From Auriscalpium vulgare (lineage: Eukaryota > Basidiomycota > Agaricomycetes > Russulales > Auriscalpiaceae): 64,000 nucleotides of DNA. Location: contig JAHBBC010000005.1 in assembly GCA_019915015.1 (NCBI GenBank), forward strand, positions 186,001 through 250,000, in the 5' to 3' direction. Positions within the stretch are counted from its first letter, which is position 1. Each line of letters begins with the position of its first letter. The position numbers and the translations under genes were made by a program. Below the pieces are notes generated by a model, which searched no databases, had not been told where the DNA came from, and saw nothing but the letters and a program-made list of their open reading frames with translations. Of this stretch, positions 44,495-58,129 are shown in pieces.

Positions 44495-46480
44495 ATGCTT
44501 TCCATTGCCAAGATTCTTACACGGACCCCCTTCACCACACGTCAACCTGCCTATAAAGCGCCGCCGCCACAAGATGTCGTCGCGTCGCCCTCAAAAGTCG
44601 CGCAACAAGCCATCATAGACCTCACGCTCGACTCTGACTCCGAAGACGAAGCAGATCGGTCATGCATCAAAGATGCCTTCTCTGACATCAACGTGATTGC
44701 AGCGAACTGCTCATCGGAAGTAGAAATCGTATACGACGTGGACGATACTTGGTCAGATATTGAGGTTGTCGAGTCACCGGCAGGCCCAAGTAAATCGCGC
44801 AATGGCGCGGCACTCTATGTGGCCGGCGACCTGGATGATAACGAGAGGCTCGCCAGGCGGTTGCAAGAGTCAGAAGAGCGTCTGGGTGCGCCAGACGATG
44901 GGAAACCTGTCGCTGGCCTTTCGCACTTAGGCGCATTTGATATATTTACAGAGGACGAGAAACTGGCAATTCGACTGCAAGAGGAAGAGCGGTTGCAGGC
45001 TCTTCAGGAGCTACCGGAACGGGAGGTGTGTCTCCTCAAATCGTCGCATCCTTTCGCACTAAGCACCGTCTGAGATATAGCTTGCTACGCGGCTCGAAGA
45101 TGCGCCTGGCTCGCAGCCTCGCCGAACAAGAGGATGCGCAATTTCAGACCGTCGTGAATGCCGTCGAGGCAAAAGAGGTACGCGCTCTTGCTGTTGTGGG
45201 ATTCCTTGGCTTTTCTGACGCGCTTTCAGGATGGCATCGTGTTCAAGGTGGTAGTAGACGCGGCCACAAATTCCCTTGATGATGGGTGCCCCGCGCACCC
45301 AGACGACCTTGCGCGCTTTGAGCCCTGGAAGGCCCTGTTCGAGCGCTCCGGATTGAAAGTCAAGAAATGTGAGCCCCACATGTCTCGGTCTGGCAGTTTA
45401 CTTTATCAACGCACCCTTCAGTCCACTGGTTTGTGAACTACGAATCGGAGAAGCGCTTTGAGCATGCGCGCCAGACGCTCGAGCTGCTTTGTGGCGAGGT
45501 GCCCCAAGAGCTGCCAATGTTTCATGGCACGAAGTCGGAGAATATTGATTCGTGAGAACGCTCTATCACTAAACCTCGCAAATGTTGACCCCTGGCATCC
45601 TCAGTATTCTCAAGGGCGGTTTTCGTATCGGTGGGATGGGAGGCCAGGCAGTCGTCAACGGCACTGCATTAGGATACGGAATCTATCTCGCTGGAGATGC
45701 TGCCACGTCTATGGGCTACACGGTGGGCGGCAATAGGATGTTTGCGTGTCTAGGTGCGTCACTGCCCTGGGTATCAATTTACAAAGCTTACGGCTTGCGG
45801 CCGTCAGTCCTGCCAGGCCGTACGACGACCAACATGACGTTTTCAAAGACAGTGCCGAGGAGCATCGATGTTGGCACCGAGCCATTCGAGAGCTACTCAA
45901 CTGTCATTAACCCTGCTGGACAGCAAGCCTGCCCGTTCGGGGTTTTGGTCGTGAGGTACACGAGTTTGGTGCTGCCATGCTACGTATGTCTCCGCCATCG
46001 CTGGCACTCCGTCTTCTTAATGGCCAATATGCTCAGATGATTGAATGGGACTCCCCTGCATACGCGTCTACTTTTGTGGCGCGACCGTTACCGATGCCAC
46101 CCACAGTGCCCTGGGCCAATGGCGTCCTCGGCGGGGTGCAGATTCAGAACTACAACCCCATTCCGCAGCCACTTGCCGCGCTCGCGACCATCGGTATGGT
46201 CGGCCCCATTCCGTATCCCCCCCAATACGGTGTTACGATCCCCGCGCAGATGCGTGCGGTCGCCAGTCCGAGAAAAAGGGTAGGGAGGACACCGGCGGCG
46301 AAGTTGACCACGAAGGCACCGGCGAAGACACCTGTGAAGAGGGCGACGAGGGCGAGTGCAAATGCGAAGACGCAGGCTACGGGTGAGCTGCCGGTCACAC
46401 CGATGACGAGGGCGAGAGTGAAGGTCAAGGCGTCGAAGGGGCAAGGGAAGGGGCGTGTATCAAAGGATTTAGAAGTCTAG
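44495..46480 (+). CDS. PARP-catalytic-domain protein with UIM-like repeats
   Basis: Seven exons, 44495-45025, 45100-45177, 45230-45368, 45422-45551, 45605-45753, 45817-45983 and 46037-46480, are in phase and give 545 aa. The N-terminal half has an acidic segment (IIDLTLDSDSEDEAD, SUMO-interaction-like) and three UIM-like helices (DNERLARRLQESEE, EDEKLAIRLQEEERL, MRLARSLAEQEDAQ). The PARP fold shows the His motif MFHGTKSENIDSILKGGF and the Tyr motif LGYGIYLAGDAATS. It ends with VVRYTSLVLPCY. The catalytic Glu seen in poly-ADP-ribose polymerases is not obvious before that last strand, so mono-ADP-ribosylation or loss of activity is possible. The tail is Pro-rich then Lys/Arg/Ala-rich, like a nuclear basic tail. 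Exon 2 begins at acceptor AG 45098-45099, chosen for phase. Confidence 0.82.
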
Positions 46481-46645
46481 AGCTCAGCCTTTGGATCTTG
46501 TGGACAGCGACGCCGAACGCAAGAGTCTCGCTATGGGAACCGCGTACAGTCAGGCGTCGAGCACACCGAGACATTGAATGATAGCCTCTATGCAAACGGA
46601 AGCGATACACACATGTGAGATAAATGGTAGTACGTTTCGTGGTTA

Positions 46646-48346
<1,701 letters not shown>

Positions 48347-48436
48347 GTCGTCTCGAGCTTGTTCTGCGGGAAAGGTTGCTAAGGAGGGGAAGACGGGGAG
48401 AGATGTACACACGTCGGAATCTGAGAAGACCGCTGT

Positions 48437-48444
48437 CCTTTATA
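48437..48444 (-). promoter_or_regulatory. TATA box of the DAHP synthase gene
   Basis: TATAAAGG on the minus strand lies about 90 bp before the ATG at 48346, a normal distance for a fungal TATA promoter with a leader of moderate length. Confidence 0.6.
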
Positions 48445-48474
48445 CCCGTACGAGGTTCCTCCATCTTGCTGGTC

Positions 48475-48480
48475 GAGTCA
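48475..48480 (-). promoter_or_regulatory. Gcn4/Cpc1-like TGACTC element
   Basis: The minus strand reads TGACTCG about 129 bp upstream of the DAHP synthase ATG and just upstream of its TATA box. Gcn4/Cpc1 proteins bind TGA(C/G)TCA and activate amino-acid biosynthesis genes, so the site fits general amino-acid control. The last base differs from the full palindrome. It could also influence PIH1 on the other side. Confidence 0.5.
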
Positions 48481-48578
48481 GACGTTCTTAGTATCCACAA
48501 AGTTACTATCACTATACTACATATTACTACATAATTAGTACTTTGTGCTCTCGTCCCCCGTTAGGTAAGCATCTGCCC

Positions 48579-50134
48579 ATGTCTTCCTCCGTCACCGTCG
48601 CCCCCGTCCCCGGCTTCGTCGTAAAGTCGTCCTCGCTCGCCCCGGGGACGCTCGCACTCTCTTCGCAGCACCCGACAGACCCCGCAAAGACCATCGCCAA
48701 GTCCGTCCATGTCCCGCACGCTCTCAAGGTCTTCGTCAACATCGCGTGGGCAGACCAGGTCCCACCCCCGCCAGAGGGCTCGGACGACGCCGTTCGCGCA
48801 GCCATCGAAGGCCAGGATCTCGACGAGCCCGGCTGGATTGTACCCGTCGTTGTCTCCGAAGGCCGGCAAGACACGGACAAAGGTGAGCGCGCATCCAATA
48901 CAGTTCTGGCGCTACGTTCGCGTCGCATATCCGCAGCGCATTCACGAGCACGCAGCACATTTACGAGCACTTTATCTGTCACCGTGCTTGGGCGTAATGC
49001 CGGTGCCACACAGCCGCCCACATATCTCGCGGGCTTCGCACTTCTCCGTCTAAGTACCCCCGAGAGATTAACGCCCCGTGCTCACGCTCTCTTCATAGCG
49101 GGCAAGCCTGCTCTTGTCTTCGACGCCGTCTTCCATACGTCACTAAAGAGCCGAGTCCTCAAGGACCTCGCGTTCAAGACATTTCTCATCGGTGCGTATG
49201 GGGCACGTTCTCGGGATTGTATAGACCCTTCCATCTCCCATCGCCATCAAGGGCTACCACAGGCGCTTGATACCGACGCGAGCGTTGGAGAGCTATGTCG
49301 ACGAGTTGTGGACGCTGGTCCGAACTGTCCGGACGCGGGTGCGATACTTTGAGATCGTGGAGTTTGGAAGCACGCTGCTTGCGCCAATCTTTAATAACGC
49401 GCCTCATCGTGGACAACTCGACTGCGGCGCATTCAACGTTTCAACGTCCTATGCGTATATAGCGTCATTCCCGCTCAGTTCGTTCTCAAAAACGTCCTCA
49501 CAGAACTCGCTCTGCAACGCATCGAGGCACAGTCATCCTTGTCTCTCTCCCGCGCGCTAGGCACGCCGAACATCGCGTCGAAGGGCGCCCTCTCCCCGCG
49601 CACAGCGGCCGTACCGGCAGACTTCTTCCCACCTGGCCACCCGCACCACGCCTCGTCTGCAGCAGGCAGGAAGCTCGTCGAGGAGGTCGCGCCGAAGCCG
49701 GTGCCAAAGAAGGGCATCTTGAGAAGCAAGAGCGCGGCGGAGGCGGAGGCGCACATGGAGACGCCCGCCTGGACCTGGGTGATGGCCGGCAGCGCGATCG
49801 CGGTGACAATACACGTACCGAAGCTGGTGATGAACCCCCTGCATGACCTCCAAGCCTTTGCTTACACGCTCGACAGACGCGCGAGCACCTTCCTGTGGCC
49901 GCCCTCGATCTCGAGCCCACGCGGCTCCTCCTGTCAATCCCGCCGCTATACTCGCTTGATGTCGACCTTGACGCAACGGATGCAGAGCTGTCTAGGAGCG
50001 TCGCGGCGACGGGCGCGGGCCCGCACGCGGTCGAGCAAGCGCTTATGCTGAAACGTGCGGGGCGTGAGCTGGACGTGGATGGCGCGCGGGCAGAGTGGCG
50101 GGTCGGAGAGGGACGGCTGGTGTTATACGCGTAG
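48579..50134 (+). CDS. PIH1: PIH1-domain protein (R2TP co-chaperone subunit)
   Basis: Four exons, 48579-48882, 49099-49191, 49504-49826 and 49877-50134, are in phase and give 325 aa. PIH1 landmarks are PVPGFVVKSSSL, HALKVFVNIAWADQVPPPPE, VPVVVSEGRQDTDK, KPALVFDAVFHTSL and LAFKTFLIELALQRIE. The C-terminal part includes a basic KKGILRSKSA segment and a beta-rich end (LDLEPTRLLLSIPPLYSLDV) that may be a CS-like domain. Pih1/Nop17 works with Tah1, Rvb1 and Rvb2 and with Hsp90 in assembling snoRNPs, polymerases and PIKK kinases. Introns of 216 and 312 nt are long compared with the window's usual 50-60 nt. Confidence 0.85.
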
Positions 50135-51744
50135 TGTACGGATATCCGTCTTACACGAAGGCTTTGTGCGGTAAGGTTTCAGTCTCTCGCTCGTGCATTG
50201 CTATCCTGAGTGCGCGCTTTAGGATGAACTGTTTCAACTACGTGATGGGGCTGTCGGGCATACCGCCACAGAGGCACACAACGTTCGCTTTCCGACCTGA
50301 CATAGCGCTTGAGCCGGCTGTCATTGCAGTCGCATAGAGCTGTAATTTGCGTGTTTGACGTAGGGAACTCCTAGGCAATGTGCCTCACTGAAAAATCCAG
50401 CCAGGTGAGTATCGAGGACTTGATGGCACCCGATTCAGGAGTCTCTCCTGTTGGTCCTTGGGCTCTAAACAGTTGTTCGTTCTGGATTCCAGGCTGAAGA
50501 CGCAGAGTTGAACGTTTGACTTATACGTTGGCTCGTTGACTTCGACGCAGCGCAACCTGCGTCATCTAGACCACCCGCCTGTTTCAGTGCGTAATCCTAC
50601 TAGTGCCCGGTGCTCTCCGGAAACGGCGACAACCACATCTTCGTGCGCTTGCTCCACTTCCTGATGGCCTTCGAGTACCTCCCCCAAGCGAAGCTCGCCT
50701 TGTGGTCCAGCCCCTAGTTCTCTTTTTCATTAAGAGTGGGCAGAGACACATTACGAGAAGCGTCAGAGGCCTGACGCCAGTCAAGCGCATGGAAGTCGGG
50801 TGACCGCGAACTTAGCGATGTGTTGTGTAGAAGCCGGTGTCATCACTGGCTCCGTGACGGAGCCAGAATGGACGACTCCGGGCCCACGCCTGCTCTACGA
50901 CCTCACACTTGTTGTGCCCGTCAGCTCCGAGCTGATCGACACCCTCTCTCCGCAGTACCTTACTGATCTCATCTCGTGGCCCGACCGAAGTCCGATCCCA
51001 GCTGCCACCTCCGACTCTTGCACCCTTCGTGTTCAAGAGCGGCACGGACGGCAAGATAACGGCTGTCGTGGCAGACCCACACGTTCTTGGGCTTGATGGA
51101 GAAGGCGTCGCCGTCGTGATCGTAAAGGATGCGGAAGTCATTTTGACCGACGCTATGCCACATCAAGCCGCTGCATCGAGAAGATTCGACAGCCGTACCC
51201 AAGCACCCGGCAATCATGAATTATTGATTGCAGTCGTGCGAGAGTTTCTTTCTTACGAGGTCGTGAGTTCGCAACGCTGGGCATTATTGAATTCAAGGGA
51301 AGACTCGCTGACGCCCAAGGGGAGTTGTGATGTCGGTAGCCACTGGTGAGTTGAGTTTTTCCTTTCCTTTCGAAGGCTGACGCGCTGGCGAGCTCATCGG
51401 GGCGGACTGTAAGCGATGCGTCCGCCATAGCTCAGAACGGTAGATTGTAGGCTGACATGACTAGCGGTCGCCGTGACCAGTGGTTACAGTAGTCAGATAT
51501 TGTCTGTGTCGCCAGTCAAAGCCGCAGACTCGGTTGCGGCGTCTCGCCCTCTGCCGCGCCGTACCAGCTTCGTCCACGCTCAGCTGCAGCCTACATAGCT
51601 GGGACCAAGCTCGAGCATATGCTCTTGGCTAATACTCGACACGAATCTCCGCGCACATGATAACTCCTTTCTGGAATGATGGCTATTGCTACAGAAAATG
51701 TAATGTGAAGAATACAGACACGAGCTAAGGGCAAAAAGAGCAGG
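50135..51744. other. Intergenic region holding a decayed DAHP synthase copy
   Basis: Apart from the DAHP synthase relic (listed separately) I see no gene. A segment near 50617-50715 (+) reads DNHIFVRLLHFLMAFEYLP and could be another degraded exon, but I cannot assign it. The right end is 3' flank of APC1. Confidence 0.5.
50890..51240 (+). pseudogene. Decayed second DAHP synthase, inverted relative to the intact gene
   Basis: Pieces of the enzyme occur in order but in shifting frames: LLYDLTLVVPVSSELIDTLS then PQYLTDLISW (frame of 50890), a degenerate RSQL segment, PFVFKSGTDGKITAVVADPH and GEGVAVVIVKDAEVILTD (frame of 51023). Then IEKIRQPYPS, PAIM and DCS fragments follow in further frames. 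The corresponding intact segments are [36 protein letters not shown] and [17 protein letters not shown]. No N- or C-terminal parts are visible. The divergence is large, so it is an old duplicate or an ARO3/ARO4-type paralogue that has been lost. Confidence 0.82.
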
Positions 51745-54700
51745 TCAAAATGTCGGAAGAACATGATAGGCCTGTAGGCCACCTTCAGCCCCGTACGTGC
51801 GCCACGTTATGAGTATTTCGTCCAGCGAGCGCATGGACCACCCAGACCCAAACGTGGTAGTCATCTGGCTGCCTGTTGCATGTAAAACTTCTCGAATCCC
51901 TCCTTCCAGCGCACTAGCATCAGCAGTCCCATCAGGCGGCGGAACACTGATGCAGTGGGCGTTAGCACGCTGTGCCAAGCCCTGAAGTAGGACAAGCAAC
52001 GTTGACACCGGCACGTTGTTCCGCAGCAGGTACCACGCAAGCGTGCGCACAGTCGCTTCGTCGTCCTGGGAGGAAGAGAGGGTGAGGGGCTCGCCGCGCG
52101 CATACCGGCCAAGCGTAACGAGAAACCCTGGTTCGGTTCTGATATGTTCCAGCTGCTGATCGAGGGCGTATAAGGCACCGGAGAGTGTGCCGTCACGGAT
52201 GAGAGGTGCCCGTGCGTTGCCTTCGCCGCGTCCACTGAAACGGCGCTCGTACACCTTGCTGTAGAAGTCCCCGGCAAAGCGCAAGTCCTGAAGGCGCAGC
52301 TGAAAGTATGGCGAAGATGAGACCATCGTTCGGTATTTGTAGAGCAAGAGGTGGGACTGAAGTGTCTGCGGCTTGTCTTGCAGGATGCTGTCTAGCAGGC
52401 TGGCGTGGCAGTACGCGTTGAAGAGCCGCTCAGCATTCGTCCCGCCATCGTCCCTGCAGAAATGATCTGCAAAAGACAAAAAGAACGGATCGATAGAGAA
52501 GGACGAAATGAACTGGTTGAGGTCGCTCGCAGGGTGCGCTTTGGTGTCCGTTAATCTAGGGAAATCGAGTGTAGCCGCGTCCCCGGATGACGAGCCGGAC
52601 CTTACGAAAAGGCTACGGCTGCCTTTCGGATCCTCAAGGTAGCTTAAGAACGCCGTCCGTCGCTTCACAAAGATCGTCTGGTTGCGTAGAAGTGACTCCT
52701 TGTGCCGCGGTACGTTGGCAAGGTCGAGATAAAAGGGCCAATATCGTGGCGTGTCGACACGGATCGATAGCAGTCGGTCGAAGTCCGGGATGAGTGTCGG
52801 CGCGATCAGCTGTGCCATGCCTACGTCCCCTCCGTCTTTGACCTTGATCTTAACGGGTAGGTAGACAATTTCCTTTGTGTCAACATCTCGAGCGACGAGA
52901 CAACGTGGCTCGACGGCCAGAACCCAGAGGTGGCGCAGGGCTTGCAGATACGCCTTGTTATCCGAGGAAACGGGGGCAAAGCGCGGAAAGAATGCAGCGA
53001 TCATGGACGCCACCGCTGCGTCTGATGTGCCGAGCGTAAATCGCCCGCCGCCGAGAAAGAGCAACCCGAGGGACATATGCGTCGCCATGTGCGTCCCATA
53101 TCGCATAGGTTGGTTGTACATCCCATACGAGTAGCGCAAACGTCGCAGGCAGTTGATCTCACCGGTGCCTGCCATTACGATATTAAGAGAGATCGAGATG
53201 AGGTTGAGGCCATCGCGAATAGCATGGCGCTTGATCTTGTGGTCATAAGCTGGGCCTGTAACTCGCACCGTTAGCCGATGCTGAGATGCGCATCTGATGC
53301 ACCGACCGTTTGTATAGGCCCAACGACTGAATGTGTCATAGTAATTGATAAGCAAGTGGTAAGGTTCTTCGCGAGCAGTGCCCGCGTACTTGAGGGCAAT
53401 AGCAAAGCAGCATCCTGAGACGATGTTGTAGTAAGCCAGCTCCACGGCATCGTCCACAGCTTTGCCGACCGACCGCTCCTCCATTGCGCTCGAGATTGAC
53501 ACAGGCAGCTGTGAGGTGACCCATTCCGGTGACGGTGTAATGGCGTCCCACATGATGAGACATTTCGCCAAGATTCGCAGGAGTAAGAAGCTAGGGGGTA
53601 TGCGGTTCAAAGAGAGGATGGTATCTGGTATCGTGAGTATGTCAGCGACCTCATAACTATCCGTCTTCAGATACATCAAGCCCAGTGCGATCGTCGCTGC
53701 GGGGGATGTGAGGTTGATGTCGAAAGCTGCGCGAGAGCGCCGCCCGCGGAAGTGAGAGGGTGCTTCGCCGTGAACGAGCACTCGCAGTTCGGAAATGAGT
53801 GCTTCATCCGCGGGTATAGGCGGAGTTGAGCCTTTTCCCAGCATGACCATCCCGAACGCGAGCGCAGCTGACATGGCGTACGCCTCCCGGTGTTCGTTAC
53901 TGATGTCGGGCTGAAGCAGGTCGCCACGACTGATCTGTTTCAGACAGACTTCACCCATGCGCCTATTTCGTGAACCCATGAACAAGAGACCAATCCCCAC
54001 AAGTCCCGCTGCTTGTGTAACTAACGGGACGTTCAGGTCGATGGTGTGGGTGGGAAGTAACGCGGGCGTGTGGACAGCGAGAAGCTTGGTGACGTGTCGA
54101 TTTCCGCTGCCGACGTTAGCGGCGGAAAGGCCGAGGAGCACACCGATGGACGTCAGATCGTGCTTGGGGGTGAGGTAGCCAAATGTATGCCATGTCAACA
54201 TCTCCTTCAGATGACCTGTGAGTCCAAGGCCGTAGAGGAACCCGGCGTGCTCAGGTGTGAGATCTGAGGGTTTGTTGAACTTGATCCAAGAGCTGTCAAC
54301 GATGCTGGAGGATGGCGCAATTCGGAGAGCAGCGGCTACGCCGTTATGGAAGTCGCCCCAGTTTAAGCTCTCTGGAGGGATTTTGTTGGGTTCCGGCGAG
54401 ACAGAAACATTTTGGGGCTGCAAAAGGATGGAGAACTCCATCTTGGGTATCGAGTAAGCTTCTCGCGTGACGACAGGAACCGAGGCGAAGGTGAACATAG
54501 CCCTGCCCAAAGGCAGGGCAAGTGTGCGCTCTGCGATCCGAATGACATGGAGCTGTTGCTCCTTCGCCATGTCGTGTTCACTGGAATACATCAATATTGG
54601 AACTAGTACAAGACTGAAGCAACTCAAACGTACGGGACATCAGGACGATCAGCCATCCGCACCACTGGGACTTCAGACGAGCGAAGCATTCGAGCAACCT

Positions 54701-57700
54701 CTTCCAATCGCTTGTCCTGACCAAATCGGATATGTGTGAAGTCATCCGTGCTACTTTCTACTCCAGTACTAGCAGGGAGCTGGCCCATTGCCATGATTGC
54801 GGCCTCACGCACGAGTGATCGGAAGCTTGAACGGGTATTGGTGCTCTGGAAAGATAACAGTTGAATGAGTGGTAGAAGTGCAGAGAACCGGATGCCTACA
54901 AGGAATGCCTTGACAGTGCGATAGCCGGTTCCAGTCGATATGGCGTTGCTATGTGCGCCCTCTGAAAGATCGTTGCGACCAATGAAATTGTACGCTGAAG
55001 TGGGCCAGTCTTGCCCAGGCGCAAGCTGGCATGTTCGTGCCACTTCCCTCAGAGGAGCAGCCAGGCCCAGTGGAAGATGGTTTAAAAAGTCCGAGCCAAC
55101 GTGCGACTTGACCATGAGGTGCATCGCATTTTCGGCTCTTTTCCGACTGTCTTCTACAGTCTTGTCTGCGAGGCAGCGGTACACGGCCGTGAGTTGCCGA
55201 AGGTACGCCAGGGGCTCCACACGGCCGTAGTCGAACCCGGGGCTGAGACGGAACTGCGATGCGAGCTTGCGGGTATCATACCAAGGCAGCTTCCAGTCAG
55301 GGTTGCTGACGCGGCCGTACAAGATGGCGGACATGTCCGACGGCCAAACTGGGAGGCGATCGTCCACGTAAGTGGGGTCTACTGAAAAATCAACTAGAGG
55401 GGCATTAAAACTGAAGACGTGTACGTACTGAGACCTGGAGGTACCCAGCCGACGGTCGCGTCGGGGCAGAAGCGTTTCCAGTAGTCGACCCATTCTGGCC
55501 GTACGACTGCAGCGATACGACATATCAATTTTGACAGCCGCAATACGGACTGGAATCGGTGCATCATTAAACGAAGATCCTCGCCGAGGGTATGAAGAGC
55601 ATTCAAAGTCGGTGCAAGATACGAATGAGGCCGTTTAAGGGGGGCGGGGATGCTCTTTTGTGGCCGCAGTGGCAAATTCAACCTCCCCAGAGCAGGGTCG
55701 TCAGCGAAACGCACAGCAGATTGTGAACTCGCCATTCGCTCCCATGCGTTCAATCGCACTGGAGCTTCCTGCAGAGGGTCAAGTTTGAATACATGCGCCA
55801 GTGCTGCGCTGAAGCATTCGAACTCTGTTCCTTCGGAAATCCGGAAGTAACGTTTTGACCATTCGCCGATGAACGACATGTACAGAGCGTACGTGCATTC
55901 CTTGGGCAGGGTAACGGCCAGGACTTGGAGGCATTGAGTAGTCAGCAAGTCCTTGGGCATGTAGTCAATTGTGATACGGGTTTCGATTCCATCATTGGAG
56001 ACGATAGTAACCGTTGAGCCTGAGACATTCTTGACGCTCACCACGCCTTGCAGAGGTGCAGTGGCGCGAGCGTCAGAGGCCGATGATGGCCCCGCCTCGT
56101 CGACGTCCATCGGGGCGCCATTCGGGCCAATGTCAGACTCCTCTTTTGGGGGGCGCATGAGAGGGAGCTCGTATACGCCGTGTGTCAGAGCTAGGAGCGT
56201 TCCTGTTGGTTTCACCACCAAAAGGTCGTGCACATTCTCTCGCGTGATGCGCATTGCGGCGACAGCAAGGGCAGAGCTCTCGGCGACGGAGTCAATTCTA
56301 ACCACTTTGTCCTGGCTCTTCGTTAACGAGAAAATTCGAAGAGTCTGTGAGGCAGGAAGGCAGATAGCGAAGAGGGAGCGATCCGTTTGACAGTCGTATC
56401 GCTGATCGAAAACCGCCACATTCACCTTGTGCCAGGCGGATGCGCTAGTGCAGTCAGTTTACGTGGTGGATGTTGCATGCGGTGGAAATACTCACTCGAT
56501 TCCCGAAATATCAAAGGTATGAAGTCGAGACGCCCAGTGCGTGGCGCGCATCTTCACGCGATCGGTGGGGGCAAGCGAGGGCTCTCCTTCCACGCGGCCA
56601 CCCAAGACCATTCGGTCCATGGTGGTGCTAAGATCTGCACGAGCAGTGGTGTCGCTTTGTTTTGAGAAGGGAGAGGACGCGGCCAGCGATGCCATGGTGG
56701 TGGTGCTGTTCAACGTCGGTGGCATCCCGGGTAAGGCGGACAATGGTGGTAGCTCTCGCAGGTCAGGAGGAGGTGACTTCTCAAAGGGATGCTCGTCAGG
56801 GACGGGCTGGGCAGCGCCCCAGATGAAGGAGTCATTGGCAGCCATGGACTGCCGTTTTGTCGGGATGGAGGTGCGTTTCTTGCGGAAGCGAGAGTGCCCT
56901 TGGGAAAGCGGCGGGCCGTGGGGCTTGACGTATGCGTAGCGCCAGATGGACAAAGAACGTCGGTGAGCATCGACAGTGACAAGAAGATCGAGGTCCTCTC
57001 CATGGCTCCGGTCGGAGACCCAGATCACCAGTTCGTCCGGCGGGATCGATGGAAGAGGCTTCGTCGCATCTTGGTCCGCATGGACGAGTGTGATGGGCGT
57101 TGACTGAAACCCTCCCTTGATCGCAGCCGCCTGGCCTACGACGGCCGCCTCAGCCAGAGGACTCGTGAGCGAGAACACGGTGGGCAAGATATCGTCGCCC
57201 GCGAGCTCCGCCTCCTGCATTTCTGTAGCGTCCAGAACTCGCTGAATGAGGATGCCGTGCGGAAAGAGAGGCCACGCTCTTCGTACGATGAATGGCAAGG
57301 AGAAGGTGTACTCTGCTCCATTCTCTAGGTAGATCTTCCCAATGCTTCGGAGAAAGACGAAGGTCGCGCGCACCTGGGCCTCCGGGTCGATCCCGCGCTT
57401 GCGTTCTTGCTCAGCCCGCGAAAATGGGCCAAATGTGGGCTTCTGAGCCGCGTCCATAGGCTTTGGGGCACCAGCGTGGAATTCGGAGGTGTAGTGCCCC
57501 GAGGTGCGGGACGCCGCGACAAACACGTTTTGCTCGAGCCAGCCCATACATGCCCACTGAACCGGCTGACCTTCATGGACAAAGTCCCATTGCTTCTTCA
57601 GCACCCCTCCAGTGCTCAGAACGACTTTCTCGTTGTCCCATGTCAACTCCTCCGGGGCCGCGTCTGTCGCACCAGAGCGATCGTACACGACTGAATGAGA

Positions 57701-57856
57701 CTGGCTGGAGTCTGCATTGGTGCCTCGCAGTGCGGAGCGAATGGCTTTGAGAAGGTTGGATTGTGGTAGTGGGCTTGCGTTGGCTTTCCGCGCGAGGAAA
57801 CGGGAGGAGGGTGTCTGGCTGAGCGGTGAGGGAGCTGGGGCTGACTGGTCGACCAT
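51745..57856 (-). CDS. APC1: Anaphase-promoting complex subunit APC1
   Basis: Four exons, 57856-56496, 56444-55429, 55381-54634 and 54580-51745, are in phase and give 1986 aa, the expected very large size. The N-terminal part is a beta-propeller-like region (WACMGWLEQNVFVAASR, LVIWVSDRSHGEDLDLLVTV). The middle contains VDPTYVDDRLPVWPSDMSAI. The C-terminal half holds the proteasome/cyclosome repeats, seen as HAGFLYGLGLTGHLKEMLTW, then HDLTSIGVLLGLSAANVGSG and TQAAGLVGIGLLFMGSRNRR. APC1 is the scaffold of the APC/C ubiquitin ligase, which degrades securin and cyclins in mitosis. The donor ending exon 2 could be either of two sites 7 nt apart; the GTACGT site was preferred. The gene is head to head with COG7. 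Confidence 0.93.
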
Positions 57857-58129
57857 GAGTGCGGAACATCAATCCAAGAAAGCACAGCGAGAGACGAAAG
57901 AGCGATGTGCCGTCCGGGTCGTGGTTGACGTTCACGGCGGTCAGTGTGGATGTGGTCTGCCGCCTGTCACTGGTTACCGCGGGGCCGCGACATGCCGCGA
58001 CTCGAGTCTCTCTCGCACTCGTCTCTCCAACCTTTGAGATAATTGCCCACGATCTGCGCGTACAGAGTGTCCAATAGGTGAGTCTATCCACTCCCACTGA
58101 GTCTCTGTCGTCCATATGGTCACGCCCAG
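57857..58129. promoter_or_regulatory. Bidirectional promoter of APC1 and COG7
   Basis: A 273-bp spacer separates the ATGs of two divergent essential genes. No strong TATA box is visible. The sequence is rich in C/T on the COG7 side (CTCTCGCACTCGTCTCTCC). Confidence 0.45.
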
